From the NCBI GenBank assembly GCA_023664665.1, contig JAMPEY010000027.1, positions 1 to 41,098 on the forward strand: a DNA stretch of 41,098 nt, given 5' to 3'. The position numbers were made by a program, and so were the translations under genes. The stretch is from Lachnoclostridium sp. (GTDB taxonomy: Bacteria > Bacillota > Clostridia > Lachnospirales > Lachnospiraceae). Position 1 is the stretch's first letter, and each line of letters starts with the position of its first letter. This document shows, one piece after another, positions 25,098 through 34,462 of the stretch. Under the pieces are notes generated by a model, which searched no databases, was not told the origin of the DNA, and worked only from the letters and a program-made list of their open reading frames with translations.

Positions 25098-25980
25098 TGT
25101 GCATGATAGAATTGCGGCATTAGAATTGTACGAAAGAATATGCATGCACATTAAAAAAGGAGAGTTAATAGGAATTGATACATGCTATTTACCTTATCGG
25201 GATTCTAATGAAAAGGTAAAAGATAAGGAAGAAAAGACTTATGAAATCTTTAAAATGGATTGCGAATCTATTAAGAATTCATTAGCATTAGTTGGTTATT
25301 TGGATGGACCAACATATGATTCAGGAATTGGGTTTGAGATAGGATATTCATTTGTTTTAGGTAAGAAAATTGTTATTATGAATTCGGATTACTTTTGTTC
25401 TGAGAGGGATCGGGGAGAAAAATATTCTGTTTGCGCATTGCTTCAGTCAATAGCAAAAACAATTCATGTAAAGGAATGTAAAGAGAAAACGGATTATAAA
25501 AGTAGCTTACTAGCATTACGAGAAGAATTATGGGAGAAGCTAGTGAGTGAACTTAATGAAATTAATGATAAATCAGATAGAAGAATAAATGAATCAGAGA
25601 ATGGCTATAAATATTATATTGACCCAGCGTTTAATTATAACGAACCGGGTAGAGAAATTCTTAAAAAAATCGAACTCTTATTAAAAACAGAGGGAATTAC
25701 CTATTATATTGGAAATAGTAAAGACTATATTAATGGCAATGATTTATTGAACCGGTTGCAACAATGTGAAAAAATAGTCGTTTATAGTGAGGGATTTGAA
25801 TTAGGTATAGAGTCTGCCATTATGCAAGGTATGGCTTATGCAATGAATAAGAGGATATATCTGTATGCAACTGATAACCTCAGACTATTTCAGAATGAAG
25901 AGTTTATTCTGTTTAAAAACCCAATGATTGAACACTCTGCAGATAAAATATTATCCTCATATAAAGAATTAACTTGTTGA
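25060..25980 (+). CDS. Tandem-domain nucleoside 2-deoxyribosyltransferase-like protein
   Basis: The first half starts 'QIYIVTRLFNVHDR' and has 'DGPTYDSGIGFEIGYSF' (82-98), the signature of nucleoside 2-deoxyribosyltransferases, with the nucleophile Glu at 93. The second half repeats the fold: 'KYYIDPAFNYNE' (about 184) resembles the YLAGPxF start, and 'GIESAIMQGMAYAMNKRIYLY' (249-269) places Glu251 at the same position. At 306 aa it is twice the usual length, so it is probably a fused duplication. The enzymes move 2-deoxyribose between bases. It overlaps the PfkB kinase gene and precedes a nucleobase transporter gene. Confidence 0.78.
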   Translation: MKKQIYIVTRLFNVHDRIAALELYERICMHIKKGELIGIDTCYLPYRDSNEKVKDKEEKTYEIFKMDCESIKNSLALVGYLDGPTYDSGIGFEIGYSFVLGKKIVIMNSDYFCSERDRGEKYSVCALLQSIAKTIHVKECKEKTDYKSSLLALREELWEKLVSELNEINDKSDRRINESENGYKYYIDPAFNYNEPGREILKKIELLLKTEGITYYIGNSKDYINGNDLLNRLQQCEKIVVYSEGFELGIESAIMQGMAYAMNKRIYLYATDNLRLFQNEEFILFKNPMIEHSADKILSSYKELTC

Positions 25981-26004
25981 TTATTCATGAAAAGAGGATA
26001 GTAT

Positions 26005-27468
26005 ATGTTTGACACAAAAATGACTAGTGAAAAGTTTGAATTAAGTGTTGAAGAAGCTAGATATTTAAAACAAAAAATAAAAGTAAGTGAAGATATTTTA
26101 CCAACAAAAATTAGTGAGCGAAAATGGGGAATATATAGTGTGTGTGCCTGCTGGATAGGTATGAATGTATGCATATCTGCATATCAAATGGCATCTTCTG
26201 CAATAGCTATGGGTATTGATTGGGGAATGGCATTGTTTCTTGTTTTGCTAGGAAACTTGCTTATTCTAATTCCAATTCAGCTAAATTCGTATGTAGGGCT
26301 AAAATATGGAATATCGTTTCCTGTATATGCAAAACTTTCATTTGGTATTAGAGGAGCTGTTATTCCTACAGTATTGCGTACAGTTATTGGTCTTTTCTGG
26401 ACAGGAATACTAATGTGGAACGGAGGTGAATCGCTATATGTTATAGTTTCTTTGCTTCTGAATTGTAAAGGTGCTAGAGTAATGGGAATTTGTTTTTTGA
26501 TAGTATGGATTTTGACTGTCGTGGTTGGATATGGTGGTGAGAGAATATTAAGATGTTTTGAGGGAATATGTGCACCAATACTTATTTTAATCTTTTTAAC
26601 TTTTTTTATTATAATAGCATATAAATTAGAGCAAAAAGGAATTCCCTTTTATGAACCTTTGGCTTTCCGCAATACAACAAGAGACATAATATATTGGAAG
26701 AATACATTAGCGTGTCTAATTGCTAATATTTCATATTATTCTACTTGGGCACTAAATATTCCGGATTTAAGCAGATATGTGAAAAATGTAAAAAGTCAGG
26801 CAACCGGGCAATTATTGGGAATGCCTAGCTCTATGCTGTTTATTGCGTTTATTGGGATATATGTAACATCTGCATCAAGAATACTTTTTGGTGAAGCTAT
26901 TTGGAATCCAAATCAAGTAGTTACATTATTAGGAAATGAGGTGTTAACTCTTGTTTTTGCCACAGGAATTTTATTAGCAACAATGACTACAAATGTCACA
27001 ACAAATTTATTGCCATCCTCAAATGGCATTTTGAGTTTATTTTCAAAGAAACAGACCCACAGGTCAGCAACTATATTAGCGGGTGTGATAGCATTAGCAA
27101 TACAACCGTGGCGGTTAGTTGCCGACCCTAGCGGATATATATATAATTGGCTAGGTATGTATGGCATATTGACGGGTCCCGTCGCGAGTATATTTATAAT
27201 TGATTATTTTTTAGTAAAACATCAAAGTATCAAATTACTTGATTTGTATATTAGCGTAGGCGGAAAGTATTGGTACTCTAAAGGTTATAATTACAAGGCA
27301 ATTTTAGCGTGGTTATTAGCAGTTCTTCCTTCAGCAATTGGTTTCATTTATGAACCATGGAGTTGGCTTGCCAAATGGGGATGGGTTACAAGTTTTATAA
27401 TGGGTGCAGTGTTGTATTTTATGCTTAATATAGAAAACAAGCAGGGAGGAAAATATAATGAAAGTTAA
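26005..27468 (+). CDS. NCS1 family nucleobase/allantoin transporter
   Basis: The 487-aa protein has about twelve hydrophobic helices and the NCS1 pattern: 'ISERKWGIYSVCACWIGMNVCISAY' before helix 1, 'KYGISFPVYAKLSFGIRGA' after helix 3 and 'ALNIPDLSRYVKN' in the middle. Relatives import cytosine, uracil, hydantoins, allantoin or thiamine precursors with sodium or protons. It lies 24 bp after the deoxyribosyltransferase gene and overlaps the alcohol dehydrogenase start by 11 bp, firmly in one operon. Confidence 0.9.
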   Translation: MFDTKMTSEKFELSVEEARYLKQKIKVSEDILPTKISERKWGIYSVCACWIGMNVCISAYQMASSAIAMGIDWGMALFLVLLGNLLILIPIQLNSYVGLKYGISFPVYAKLSFGIRGAVIPTVLRTVIGLFWTGILMWNGGESLYVIVSLLLNCKGARVMGICFLIVWILTVVVGYGGERILRCFEGICAPILILIFLTFFIIIAYKLEQKGIPFYEPLAFRNTTRDIIYWKNTLACLIANISYYSTWALNIPDLSRYVKNVKSQATGQLLGMPSSMLFIAFIGIYVTSASRILFGEAIWNPNQVVTLLGNEVLTLVFATGILLATMTTNVTTNLLPSSNGILSLFSKKQTHRSATILAGVIALAIQPWRLVADPSGYIYNWLGMYGILTGPVASIFIIDYFLVKHQSIKLLDLYISVGGKYWYSKGYNYKAILAWLLAVLPSAIGFIYEPWSWLAKWGWVTSFIMGAVLYFMLNIENKQGGKYNES

Positions 27469-28663
27469 TCCAATCTATAGAGTGGGAGAATATCCATACT
27501 GGCCAAATAAAATTAAAATTGGAGCTGGATCAAGAAAGGACATAGTTAATGATGTTAGATCATATGGTGGAACTAAAATTATGTTTATCACGGACAAAAA
27601 TATTATAAGTTTGCGTGAGACTCAGGCATTAATCAATTTACTTAATAGTGAATGTGGTGAAGTGTATATATATGATGATGTTGAAGAAAATCCTTCCAAT
27701 ATTTGCGTAGATAAAGCCGTTGCATATATGCATCAAGTAAAACCTGAGGTATTAATATATTATGGTGGTGGAAGCGTTATTGATTTAGGCAAGGCTGCCA
27801 ATTTAATATATACACACAGAGGAAAAATTAATGAGTATGAGGATTTGGCTGGTGGTATTAGTAAGATCAAGAATATATTGGTTCCGGCAATTGCAATTCC
27901 AACTACAGCAGGTTCGGGTTCGGAGGTTTCTTCGGTTAGCGTTATAACAGATTCAAAAAGAAAGGTTAAAATGGGAATATTAAGTCCATATATTGTTCCG
28001 CAAGTCAGTGTTTTGGATGCAGAGGTAACGGTTGATATGCCACCAGACTTGACAGCATATACGGGTATGGATGCATTAACTCATTGTATAGAAGCGTATG
28101 TATCTAACATTTGCTTTGAACCGGGACGAGGAATTGCATATCAAGGTATTAAACTTATAAAAAAATATCTTTATAAGGCAGTTATTGATGGTGGCGACTT
28201 AGTGGCAAGAGAAAATATGTTAGTTGCATCTTCATGTGGCGCTATGGCATTCAACAATAATTATTTAGGAACTGTTCATGCGTGCGCCCATCAGTTGAGT
28301 TCAGTAGTAGGTATACCCCATGGTTTGGCTAATGCAGTTATGCTGTTACCAGTAATGAGATGGAATCTTGAAAGTAATATCCAAGGGTATGCTGAAGTGG
28401 CTCAAGCGCTAGGGACAAATATTTATAATAAGCCAATAGAAGAAGTAGCAAAAAGTGCTCTTTCTGAAGTAGAAGAATTAGCATCACTTATAAATATTCC
28501 TCAGCACCTATCTGACCTAGGGGTTACAGAGCATATAATAAACGAATTAACAAATAAAGCATATAACGACCATAATAATCTGTCAAATCCACGAGCAGAC
28601 GGAGTATTGCCTAATCCTGTATCAAAAGAATCAATCCGAAAATTGTTTTTAGCAGCATTATAG
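27458..28663 (+). CDS. Iron-containing alcohol dehydrogenase
   Basis: The 401-aa product shows the family III dehydrogenase layout: NAD-binding 'YYGGGSVIDLGKA' (about 103-115), 'IPTTAGSGSEVSS', and metal ligands in 'GMDALTHCIEAYVS' and 'GTVHACAHQLSSVVGIPHGLANA'. It likely interconverts an alcohol and an aldehyde or ketone. GGGAGG is its ribosome site and the start is inside the transporter gene. Its link to the nucleoside genes is unclear: reducing an aldehyde derived from a sugar, or making a precursor for the nearby biosynthetic cluster, are both possible. Confidence 0.92.
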   Translation: MKVNPIYRVGEYPYWPNKIKIGAGSRKDIVNDVRSYGGTKIMFITDKNIISLRETQALINLLNSECGEVYIYDDVEENPSNICVDKAVAYMHQVKPEVLIYYGGGSVIDLGKAANLIYTHRGKINEYEDLAGGISKIKNILVPAIAIPTTAGSGSEVSSVSVITDSKRKVKMGILSPYIVPQVSVLDAEVTVDMPPDLTAYTGMDALTHCIEAYVSNICFEPGRGIAYQGIKLIKKYLYKAVIDGGDLVARENMLVASSCGAMAFNNNYLGTVHACAHQLSSVVGIPHGLANAVMLLPVMRWNLESNIQGYAEVAQALGTNIYNKPIEEVAKSALSEVEELASLINIPQHLSDLGVTEHIINELTNKAYNDHNNLSNPRADGVLPNPVSKESIRKLFLAAL

Positions 28664-29724
28664 GACAAAAGAAATTGAATTTCTTATCTAGAGAAGTATT
28701 ATTAGTAATCTCAATAAATGTTAAGGTTTCGACTACAAAGATTGATTGTATAGTAAACTCTAGTATAAAATTAAATTATAGAGTACATATAAAAATCCCT
28801 TTTTTCATGCTTTGTGGATGAACGGAATATAATAAAGGGCATTCAACTATTTGAAAACAAAACTGTGTGGCAAACAACTGGTGCTTTAGTATGGCAGGAC
28901 TAAAGACCAGTTGTTTTTGTTAGTGATTATAGATGAAATAGGTAAGGCATTCGCTGTCAAAGCAAAGTTTATGAATTATTTTTTAAACAGTTCAGGATCG
29001 ATGGAACGGCGACATGCTGTTTAAGATTGCTATTACTGCTGAGTTGATGCGGTTTATAAGTTATAGGCGATCCATTGGGTGAATGTGCGCAAAATTTTCT
29101 TTGAAAAGTATACAGTGCTTGTATTTATGGTTTTTCTTACGCAATTCTTCTATTCAGAATCCGGCGGGGCACAATAGTAAATAATTGTTCTGATGGCATT
29201 ATCACTGCTGGTTTACATGTATCTGTCTAATTTGGAAAAATTGTTTCTCCTGCTTACCCGGATGATGAGGAACGGGTTGAAAAAATCTATTGTTTTTTCG
29301 AACTAGTGAGATAATGGTGATAGGCTAAGATTGCTTTATAGAAATAGAGTTTCTGGCTGTATTGGACTTTTGGGGTAGTCATTGTAAACATAGGAAACTC
29401 TTAGGAGAGTTGTCACCTTATAATTGCAATGCTTCTTAAACAAGGTGTTTTCAGTCTTTCTTGGAAATTAAAAATAGACCTTTGCACAGGCATTTTATAA
29501 TCTCAGAAAAGAGTATATTCTTGCCGGGATAACCATTTTGATAACCATCATTTGTATAGTGTTGCATGGCAGAAAAACTGATGGTATACTATTTGTAGTA
29601 ACTTATTGATAAACAATCCGTAGAATTAGCCTATTATGAAGGAGAGCATTTAATAAGGGATTATGATATTGTAATTATTGAAAAATATATCATTCCAAGG
29701 TGCTCATTTAGGAGGATTATATAT
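28664..29724. other. 1-kb AT-rich spacer without an intact gene; probable decayed sequence
   Basis: Both strands are closed by frequent stops. Short stretches still read like protein: around 29060-29160 (IHWVNVRKIFFEKYTVLVF) and 29470-29600 ('FAQAFYNLRKEYILAGITIL' followed by more hydrophobic residues, like a membrane helix). These suggest fragments of former membrane or sensor genes, but I cannot name them. The left part contains the operon terminator; the right part leads into the dcd gene. Confidence 0.45.
28875..28919 (+). terminator. Terminator of the nucleoside-metabolism operon
   Basis: CAACTGGT and ACCAGTTG pair outside CTTTAGT and ACTAAAG, with a one-base bulge, giving a 15-bp stem followed by TTTTTGTT. 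It lies about 210 bp beyond the alcohol dehydrogenase stop. Confidence 0.85.
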
Positions 29725-30255
29725 ATGATATTATCAGATAAAACCATATTGTCCTTAATTAAGGAGGGCACTTTGGTAATAGAACCATTGGAAATACGGC
29801 AAATACAGCCAGCGAGTATTGATATAAGACTGGGCAATACATTTAGTATTGTGGAAGACTCTTCTACAGGGATAGTTACATTGGACAAACCTATTGTTTA
29901 TAAAGAAATAAAGGCAGAAAGGTATCTTTTATTACCAGGGCAGTTTGTGCTGGCAACAACAATGGAGTATATTAAGCTGCCCAATGATTTGACGGCATTC
30001 GTAGAAGGAAGAAGTTCTTTGGGTCGAATGGGATTATTTATTCAAAATGCGGGATGGGTCGATCCTGGGTTTGCAGGAGAGATTACCTTAGAGTTGTATA
30101 ATGCAAACAGATGTGCTATTGAACTGCAGGCAGGCAGGAGACTTGGACAATTAGTATTCGCAAAAATGGATCAAGCTGCAGTGGTTCCATATGCTGGAAA
30201 ATATCAAGGACAAAGAGGAGCAACGGGATCAAAAATATACTTGGACGAGAAATAG
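29725..30255 (+). CDS. dcd: dCTP deaminase (possibly bifunctional with dUTPase)
   Basis: The 176-aa protein has '[14 protein letters not shown]' (27-40), '[24 protein letters not shown]' and 'GEITLELYN', with the catalytic Glu about 123. Deamination of dCTP gives dUTP. The '[16 protein letters not shown]' version resembles that of the archaeal and mycobacterial enzymes that also remove pyrophosphate to give dUMP, so bifunctionality is possible but unproven. TTTAGGAGG precedes the ATG. It stands alone between two spacers inside the AT-rich region, between the nucleoside operon and the carrier-protein cluster. Confidence 0.93.
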   Translation: MILSDKTILSLIKEGTLVIEPLEIRQIQPASIDIRLGNTFSIVEDSSTGIVTLDKPIVYKEIKAERYLLLPGQFVLATTMEYIKLPNDLTAFVEGRSSLGRMGLFIQNAGWVDPGFAGEITLELYNANRCAIELQAGRRLGQLVFAKMDQAAVVPYAGKYQGQRGATGSKIYLDEK

Positions 30256-30795
30256 AATAATATCATTAAGACGATAATGGTAAATAATGTATTTTGGAAA
30301 TATACAATTTTAATAATAACCGAACTATTCATACATAAAATCGTTCTGTACAACAATTCTTTGTTATGAACTTTGTATTTGTCTATGGTAATATCGTTTT
30401 TTAGTCTTGTTAATTGTAACTATCAATTAATTCCATGTTCTATGATGCTCCATAAATCAAATGTTATTTATGATAGAAGCAAATACATGCTTATCTCCCA
30501 AGGTATATGCTTACCTGTAAAATCAAACATAGTCCATTATTTGTTTGCGCTTAAAAAATATTGTACCTTATGTACAGACTTTTGTGAACAATAATTGGTT
30601 TATTAAAAATATAAAATGGACTATTATTTTTCAAAATGGACTATTACAAAAAGAAAACCATAAATTCCCCATTCATATTTTATGAAAATTAGTAGAATAG
30701 GTGTTGGTAGTACACTGATTATTGGGAAATATAATGTGGTTAATAAAGAAAAGCTCCATTTTTATAAAAATATAAGAAAGTATAGAGGGCTTACT
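30256..30795. other. AT-rich regulatory spacer before the biosynthetic cluster
   Basis: A 73-codon frame at 30373-30594 has no ribosome site and no recognisable content, so I do not call it. The notable feature is the repeat pair described separately. An in-frame ATG at 30682 could extend the next gene, but no ribosome site precedes it. Confidence 0.5.
30613..30646 (+). promoter_or_regulatory. Direct repeat pair AAAATGGACTATTA with 20-bp period
   Basis: Identical 14-bp units lie at 30613-30626 and 30633-30646, two helical turns apart. A 10-bp inverted copy (ATAGTCCATT) lies at 30529-30538. The spacing suits a dimeric regulator binding one face of the DNA upstream of the cluster. Confidence 0.55.
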
Positions 30796-31863
30796 ATGGG
30801 AAAACTGTTATTTCATTTAGCTGATGCAACTATGCCAAAAGAAAAGTTTAACTTTCAAAAGGAAGACCAAGAATTGCTTTTAGGAGAAATTTGCATAAAT
30901 AGAATTGCAAGTATTGCTTATAGAAATCTGGTGAATGATTCGGAAATAAATATATCAAACGAAGTATTAAAAATTCTTAAAATTATTTATGAAAATAATC
31001 TTAAAAGAAGTAAACAGTATTGTGAAAATGTAAAATACATTTCGCAAATCATGAAAGATGTTGACTTTGGATATGCGTTATTAAAAGGTGCTTTTTTAAA
31101 TACATGTGTATATGAAAAAGGAATGAGAACATCAAATGATATTGATATATTGATTGAAGAGGAAAATGTATCAAGATGTCAGGATATATTAACTCAAAAT
31201 GGTTTTATACAAGGAGAATTTGTGTCTGAAACAGAAATTATGCCTGCAACTAGAAAGGATATAATATTTGCAAAATTAAATTTTGGTGAAACCATTCCGT
31301 TTGTAAAAATGCAGAATGGAGCACCGTTAGTTATTGATTTAAATTTCTCAATTGATTATAAGCCGGAAAAGGAAACAAGAATAGTTAAAGAATTATTAAA
31401 CAATATAGTGGATGTTACATATGAAGAAGTTATTTTTAAGTCTTTAAATATAGATGATTTCATTATACATTTATGCTGTCACTTGTATAAGGAAGCAACA
31501 GTATATGATTGGGTAAATCGTAGAAAAGATTTATTATTATATAAGTTTAGTGATATAAATGTTGTTTTTAATCGCTATTTAGATGAGCGAAGAGTAAATG
31601 CGCTAATAAATAGGATAAATTATTTAGGACTAAATAAAGAGTGTTATTACGCAATATATAACACTGGAGAGATATTTCCACGGTTATATGATGTAACAAA
31701 TATTCAAAAAATTTTAGTAAGTATATGTCCTAATGATTTAACTTTTATGAAGCAAATTTATAATCCGATGGAAAACAAATTGTATAGTTACAGGTACAGT
31801 TTTATCGAATGGTTTGAACTAAGAAATAGGATAGAGGCGCTGGAGTTGATTGAAAGAGAGTAG
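30796..31863 (+). CDS. Nucleotidyltransferase-fold protein (PF14907-like)
   Basis: The product of about 355 aa has 'YALLKGAFLNTCVYEKGMRT' followed by 'SNDIDILIEE' (about 113-122), the GSxxDxD nucleotidyltransferase core in its 'uncharacterised nucleotidyltransferase' variant. A helical C-terminal half includes 'DDFIIHLCCHLYKE'. These proteins recur in peptide and other natural-product clusters, where their exact reaction is generally unknown; adenylylation or phosphotransfer is assumed from the fold. GAGGG six bases before the ATG at 30796 decides the start; an upstream ATG at 30682 would add 38 residues. It opens group B, 32 bp before the next gene. Confidence 0.72.
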   Translation: MGKLLFHLADATMPKEKFNFQKEDQELLLGEICINRIASIAYRNLVNDSEINISNEVLKILKIIYENNLKRSKQYCENVKYISQIMKDVDFGYALLKGAFLNTCVYEKGMRTSNDIDILIEEENVSRCQDILTQNGFIQGEFVSETEIMPATRKDIIFAKLNFGETIPFVKMQNGAPLVIDLNFSIDYKPEKETRIVKELLNNIVDVTYEEVIFKSLNIDDFIIHLCCHLYKEATVYDWVNRRKDLLLYKFSDINVVFNRYLDERRVNALINRINYLGLNKECYYAIYNTGEIFPRLYDVTNIQKILVSICPNDLTFMKQIYNPMENKLYSYRYSFIEWFELRNRIEALELIERE

Positions 31864-31895
31864 CATATTTGGGAGGGGAGGGGGTAGAGGTAGCT

Positions 31896-32750
31896 ATGAA
31901 ATTTAAGGAAAGTTATTTTCATAATGAATATGGCTTGTCCTGCATTGAGGATTACATCATATACATTTTGTGTAAAGATACTTTCAAATGGGCGCGAATC
32001 TTCTACAAAAGCTATTTTGATATTGAAGAAATAATAAATTATCTTCTTTTTTGGGGGCAGGAGTATAGCTCTATAAATTTTATAGAACGAATTCAAGATA
32101 CATTGGTTCAAAAGGGGCTATTGAAATTAGTTTGTCAAAATCTTAAAAATATGGGTGATGTTGATTCGAAACAATTTTTTTTAATGGAATTGAAGAGTGG
32201 TGCGACAAAAGAATTGTTAGATATAGATACATGGCGGAGTGATCATTTTGTTATGGTTTGCAAAGATGCCCATGATAAGTATTCATATGTAAATGATCGA
32301 CCATATATTACTGGTAGTTTTGAATTCAAGGATTTGTTAAAATATGCAGCAAAAGAGTATGTTTTTGATATCCAAGTTATCAATAAAGATATTGGAGCTG
32401 TAATCAGTAATAAAAAAGTAGTTCAACTAGAACAGAAACTAAAGTCTGAGACTTTATTAGGCGGAGATTTATACCTTGGATTTGAAAAAATTAGAGATAG
32501 TGTAGGAGTCTACAGAGTTGTAGCAAGAAGATTACAGGCTTTTTTCTGTTCATATGGTACAAGTAACTTTATTGAGGATGAAATAAAAAGGTTAGACAAT
32601 ATATATTTAAGATTAGAGTATATGAATATTCGGAAAAACTTCAATTTAGGTAAAGTAAAGGCTCTGATTAGTGAAGCAATATATGTTCAAAAAAATGTCA
32701 AGAGAAAAGCATTAGAAAGGATGGATATTATATATGATCAATGTAGATGA
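31896..32750 (+). CDS. BtrH/C39-like protein 1 (284 aa)
   Basis: The N-terminal half resembles the BtrH N-terminal fold: a Cys in 'GLSCIEDYIIYIL' (Cys16), an early helix pair, then 'WRSDHFVMVCKDAHDKYSYVND' with His117 and Asp134 in cysteine-peptidase order. BtrH transfers an acyl chain from a carrier protein to an aminoglycoside amine; relatives adopt a C39-peptidase-like fold. The C-terminal half is helical. The carrier-protein gene overlaps the end of this gene by 17 bp, which supports an acyltransferase or amide-forming role. The similarity is weak, so this is a tentative call. The ATG at 31896 follows GAGG; a TTG start 9 codons earlier is less likely. Confidence 0.5.
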   Translation: MKFKESYFHNEYGLSCIEDYIIYILCKDTFKWARIFYKSYFDIEEIINYLLFWGQEYSSINFIERIQDTLVQKGLLKLVCQNLKNMGDVDSKQFFLMELKSGATKELLDIDTWRSDHFVMVCKDAHDKYSYVNDRPYITGSFEFKDLLKYAAKEYVFDIQVINKDIGAVISNKKVVQLEQKLKSETLLGGDLYLGFEKIRDSVGVYRVVARRLQAFFCSYGTSNFIEDEIKRLDNIYLRLEYMNIRKNFNLGKVKALISEAIYVQKNVKRKALERMDIIYDQCR

Positions 32751-32970
32751 GAGAGTTATTAAAGTAATTGGAGAAGTTGCAAATACAGGTATTGTGGTTC
32801 AAAAAGGAATGGCATTAAATAAAATAGGGTATGATTCTTTGAAAAATGTTGAGCTTGCTGTATTATTGGAAGAAGAATTTGATATTAGATTTGATGATTC
32901 CATGTTGTCACAAAGCAGATTTTCTACAGTAGATAGTGTTATTGCATTAGTAGTAGAAAATATAAGGTGA
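32734..32970 (+). CDS. Acyl carrier protein 1
   Basis: The 78-aa protein has the four-helix carrier pattern with 'IGYDSLKNVELAVLLEEEFDIRF'; Ser35 in the DSL motif would carry phosphopantetheine. It overlaps the BtrH-like gene upstream and is followed directly by the AMP-forming ligase gene, whose ribosome site covers its stop. This arrangement suggests that the ligase loads this carrier. Confidence 0.9.
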   Translation: MINVDERVIKVIGEVANTGIVVQKGMALNKIGYDSLKNVELAVLLEEEFDIRFDDSMLSQSRFSTVDSVIALVVENIR

Positions 32971-32975
32971 TGTCT

Positions 32976-34439
32976 ATGTTATGGGATTTTTTGGAGAGTA
33001 ATATAGATAGACATAAGAAGTCTTGTGTTATGGACTTTCAATCCGGAAGACAAATTACATATGAGCATTTAATTTGTAAAGTTAATGAGTTATATGAAAA
33101 ATTTTTAAGTCTACTTGTATCAAAAACAAAGTGTGCAATTTTATGTAAAAACAAGACCAATGAATGTACAATTATTTTATCCTGTTTAAAAGCAAAAGTA
33201 ATACCTATAATTATGTCTGAAAATTATGGAAAAGAGCATTGTATCAAAATAATAGAAAGAACGCAGCCGGACATTGCAGTTGTTGATTCTGCGGAGTATA
33301 GAAATCTTTTTGAAATTCCTGTATATAATATTATTGATCAGAAGCAACCATCTATCAAATATAGTTCTGAGAAAAGTTATCTACAAGATGTAGCCTTAAT
33401 TATGTGTACTTCAGGAACAACAGGAAGTCCCAAGGGTGTGATGATTAGCGAACAAGGATTAATCTCTAACATACAGGCAATACAAAAATATTTTGATATA
33501 AAGGAAAGAGAAAAAATCTTGATATCACGCCCTTTTTATCATTGCGCCGTTCTAACAGGTGAGCTTTTGGTGTCGTTAGTTAATGGATTAGATTTAATAT
33601 TTTGTAACGGAAAGTATGATCCGTTTTTGATAAAAAGAGTTATTGACAATTTACATATTGAGGTTATGTGTGGAACGCCTACAATTTTTAATCAATTATC
33701 AAAGTTGTACAGAGGAACAGAGACAAATAGCACTATTCATAAAATGGCTTTGAGCGGGGAATGTTTATCCAAAGAAATTGCCATCAATATAAGAAAAGCA
33801 TTTCCAAATGCTGAAATATATAATATTTATGGGTTGACAGAGAATTCACCAAGAGTAAGTTTTTTGCCACCTTCCAAGTTTGACGAGTTTCCTGAATCAG
33901 TAGGTATTGGTCTGGTAGATACAATAATCAGAATAGTTGATGACGATGGGAACGATGTGGAAAATGGCAAATCAGGTCATATAGTCGTAAAATCAAAATC
34001 GATTATGTTAGGATATTATAAGGAACCGCAAGAAACCAATGACAAAATTCGGGATGGATATTTGTGGACAGGAGATATGGGATACAAAGACTCAAACAAT
34101 AACTTATATATATTGGGAAGAGCTGATGACATGATTATAAAAGCAGGGTTGAACATATATCCTAGAGAAATTGAAAGTATTCTATTGAGATGTACATATA
34201 TAGAAAATTGCATCGCATATGGAGTTAAGAGAAATGGTACTGAGCAAATTCAGGTAGAAATTGTATTAAAACAAGCAGTAAGAGAAAGTGATTTGTGGGA
34301 AATATTATCTGAAATTTTGCCAGAACATTTAATTCCGGATAAAATTGTTATTGTAGATGCATTGAAAAGGAACGCATCTGGTAAATTAGTAAGAGGCGCC
34401 AAATTTCAAGGAGGTAACGAAGAACCCTGCGGGAATTAA
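32976..34439 (+). CDS. AMP-dependent ligase (acyl/aminoacyl-ACP loading type)
   Basis: The 487-aa protein is a member of the ANL superfamily. It has 'CTSGTTGSPKG' (A3, about 144-154), 'IYGLTENSPR' (A5), 'YLWTGDMGY' (A7), 'GRADDMIIKAGLNIYPREIE' (A8) and the C-terminal lysine in 'RNASGKLVRG' (A10). It activates a carboxylic acid as adenylate and passes it to a thiol, here probably the adjacent carrier protein. No fused carrier or condensation domain is present. The ATG at 32976 has AAGGTGAT upstream; GTG 32967 and ATG 32970 are too close to it. Confidence 0.92.
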   Translation: MLWDFLESNIDRHKKSCVMDFQSGRQITYEHLICKVNELYEKFLSLLVSKTKCAILCKNKTNECTIILSCLKAKVIPIIMSENYGKEHCIKIIERTQPDIAVVDSAEYRNLFEIPVYNIIDQKQPSIKYSSEKSYLQDVALIMCTSGTTGSPKGVMISEQGLISNIQAIQKYFDIKEREKILISRPFYHCAVLTGELLVSLVNGLDLIFCNGKYDPFLIKRVIDNLHIEVMCGTPTIFNQLSKLYRGTETNSTIHKMALSGECLSKEIAINIRKAFPNAEIYNIYGLTENSPRVSFLPPSKFDEFPESVGIGLVDTIIRIVDDDGNDVENGKSGHIVVKSKSIMLGYYKEPQETNDKIRDGYLWTGDMGYKDSNNNLYILGRADDMIIKAGLNIYPREIESILLRCTYIENCIAYGVKRNGTEQIQVEIVLKQAVRESDLWEILSEILPEHLIPDKIVIVDALKRNASGKLVRGAKFQGGNEEPCGN

Positions 34440-34462
34440 TTAAAGACGAGGAGATTTAGTAT

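Noticed and set aside
30373..30594. Possible 73-aa gene before the biosynthetic cluster
   Set aside because: No ribosome site, no recognisable pattern, and composition equals the surrounding spacer.
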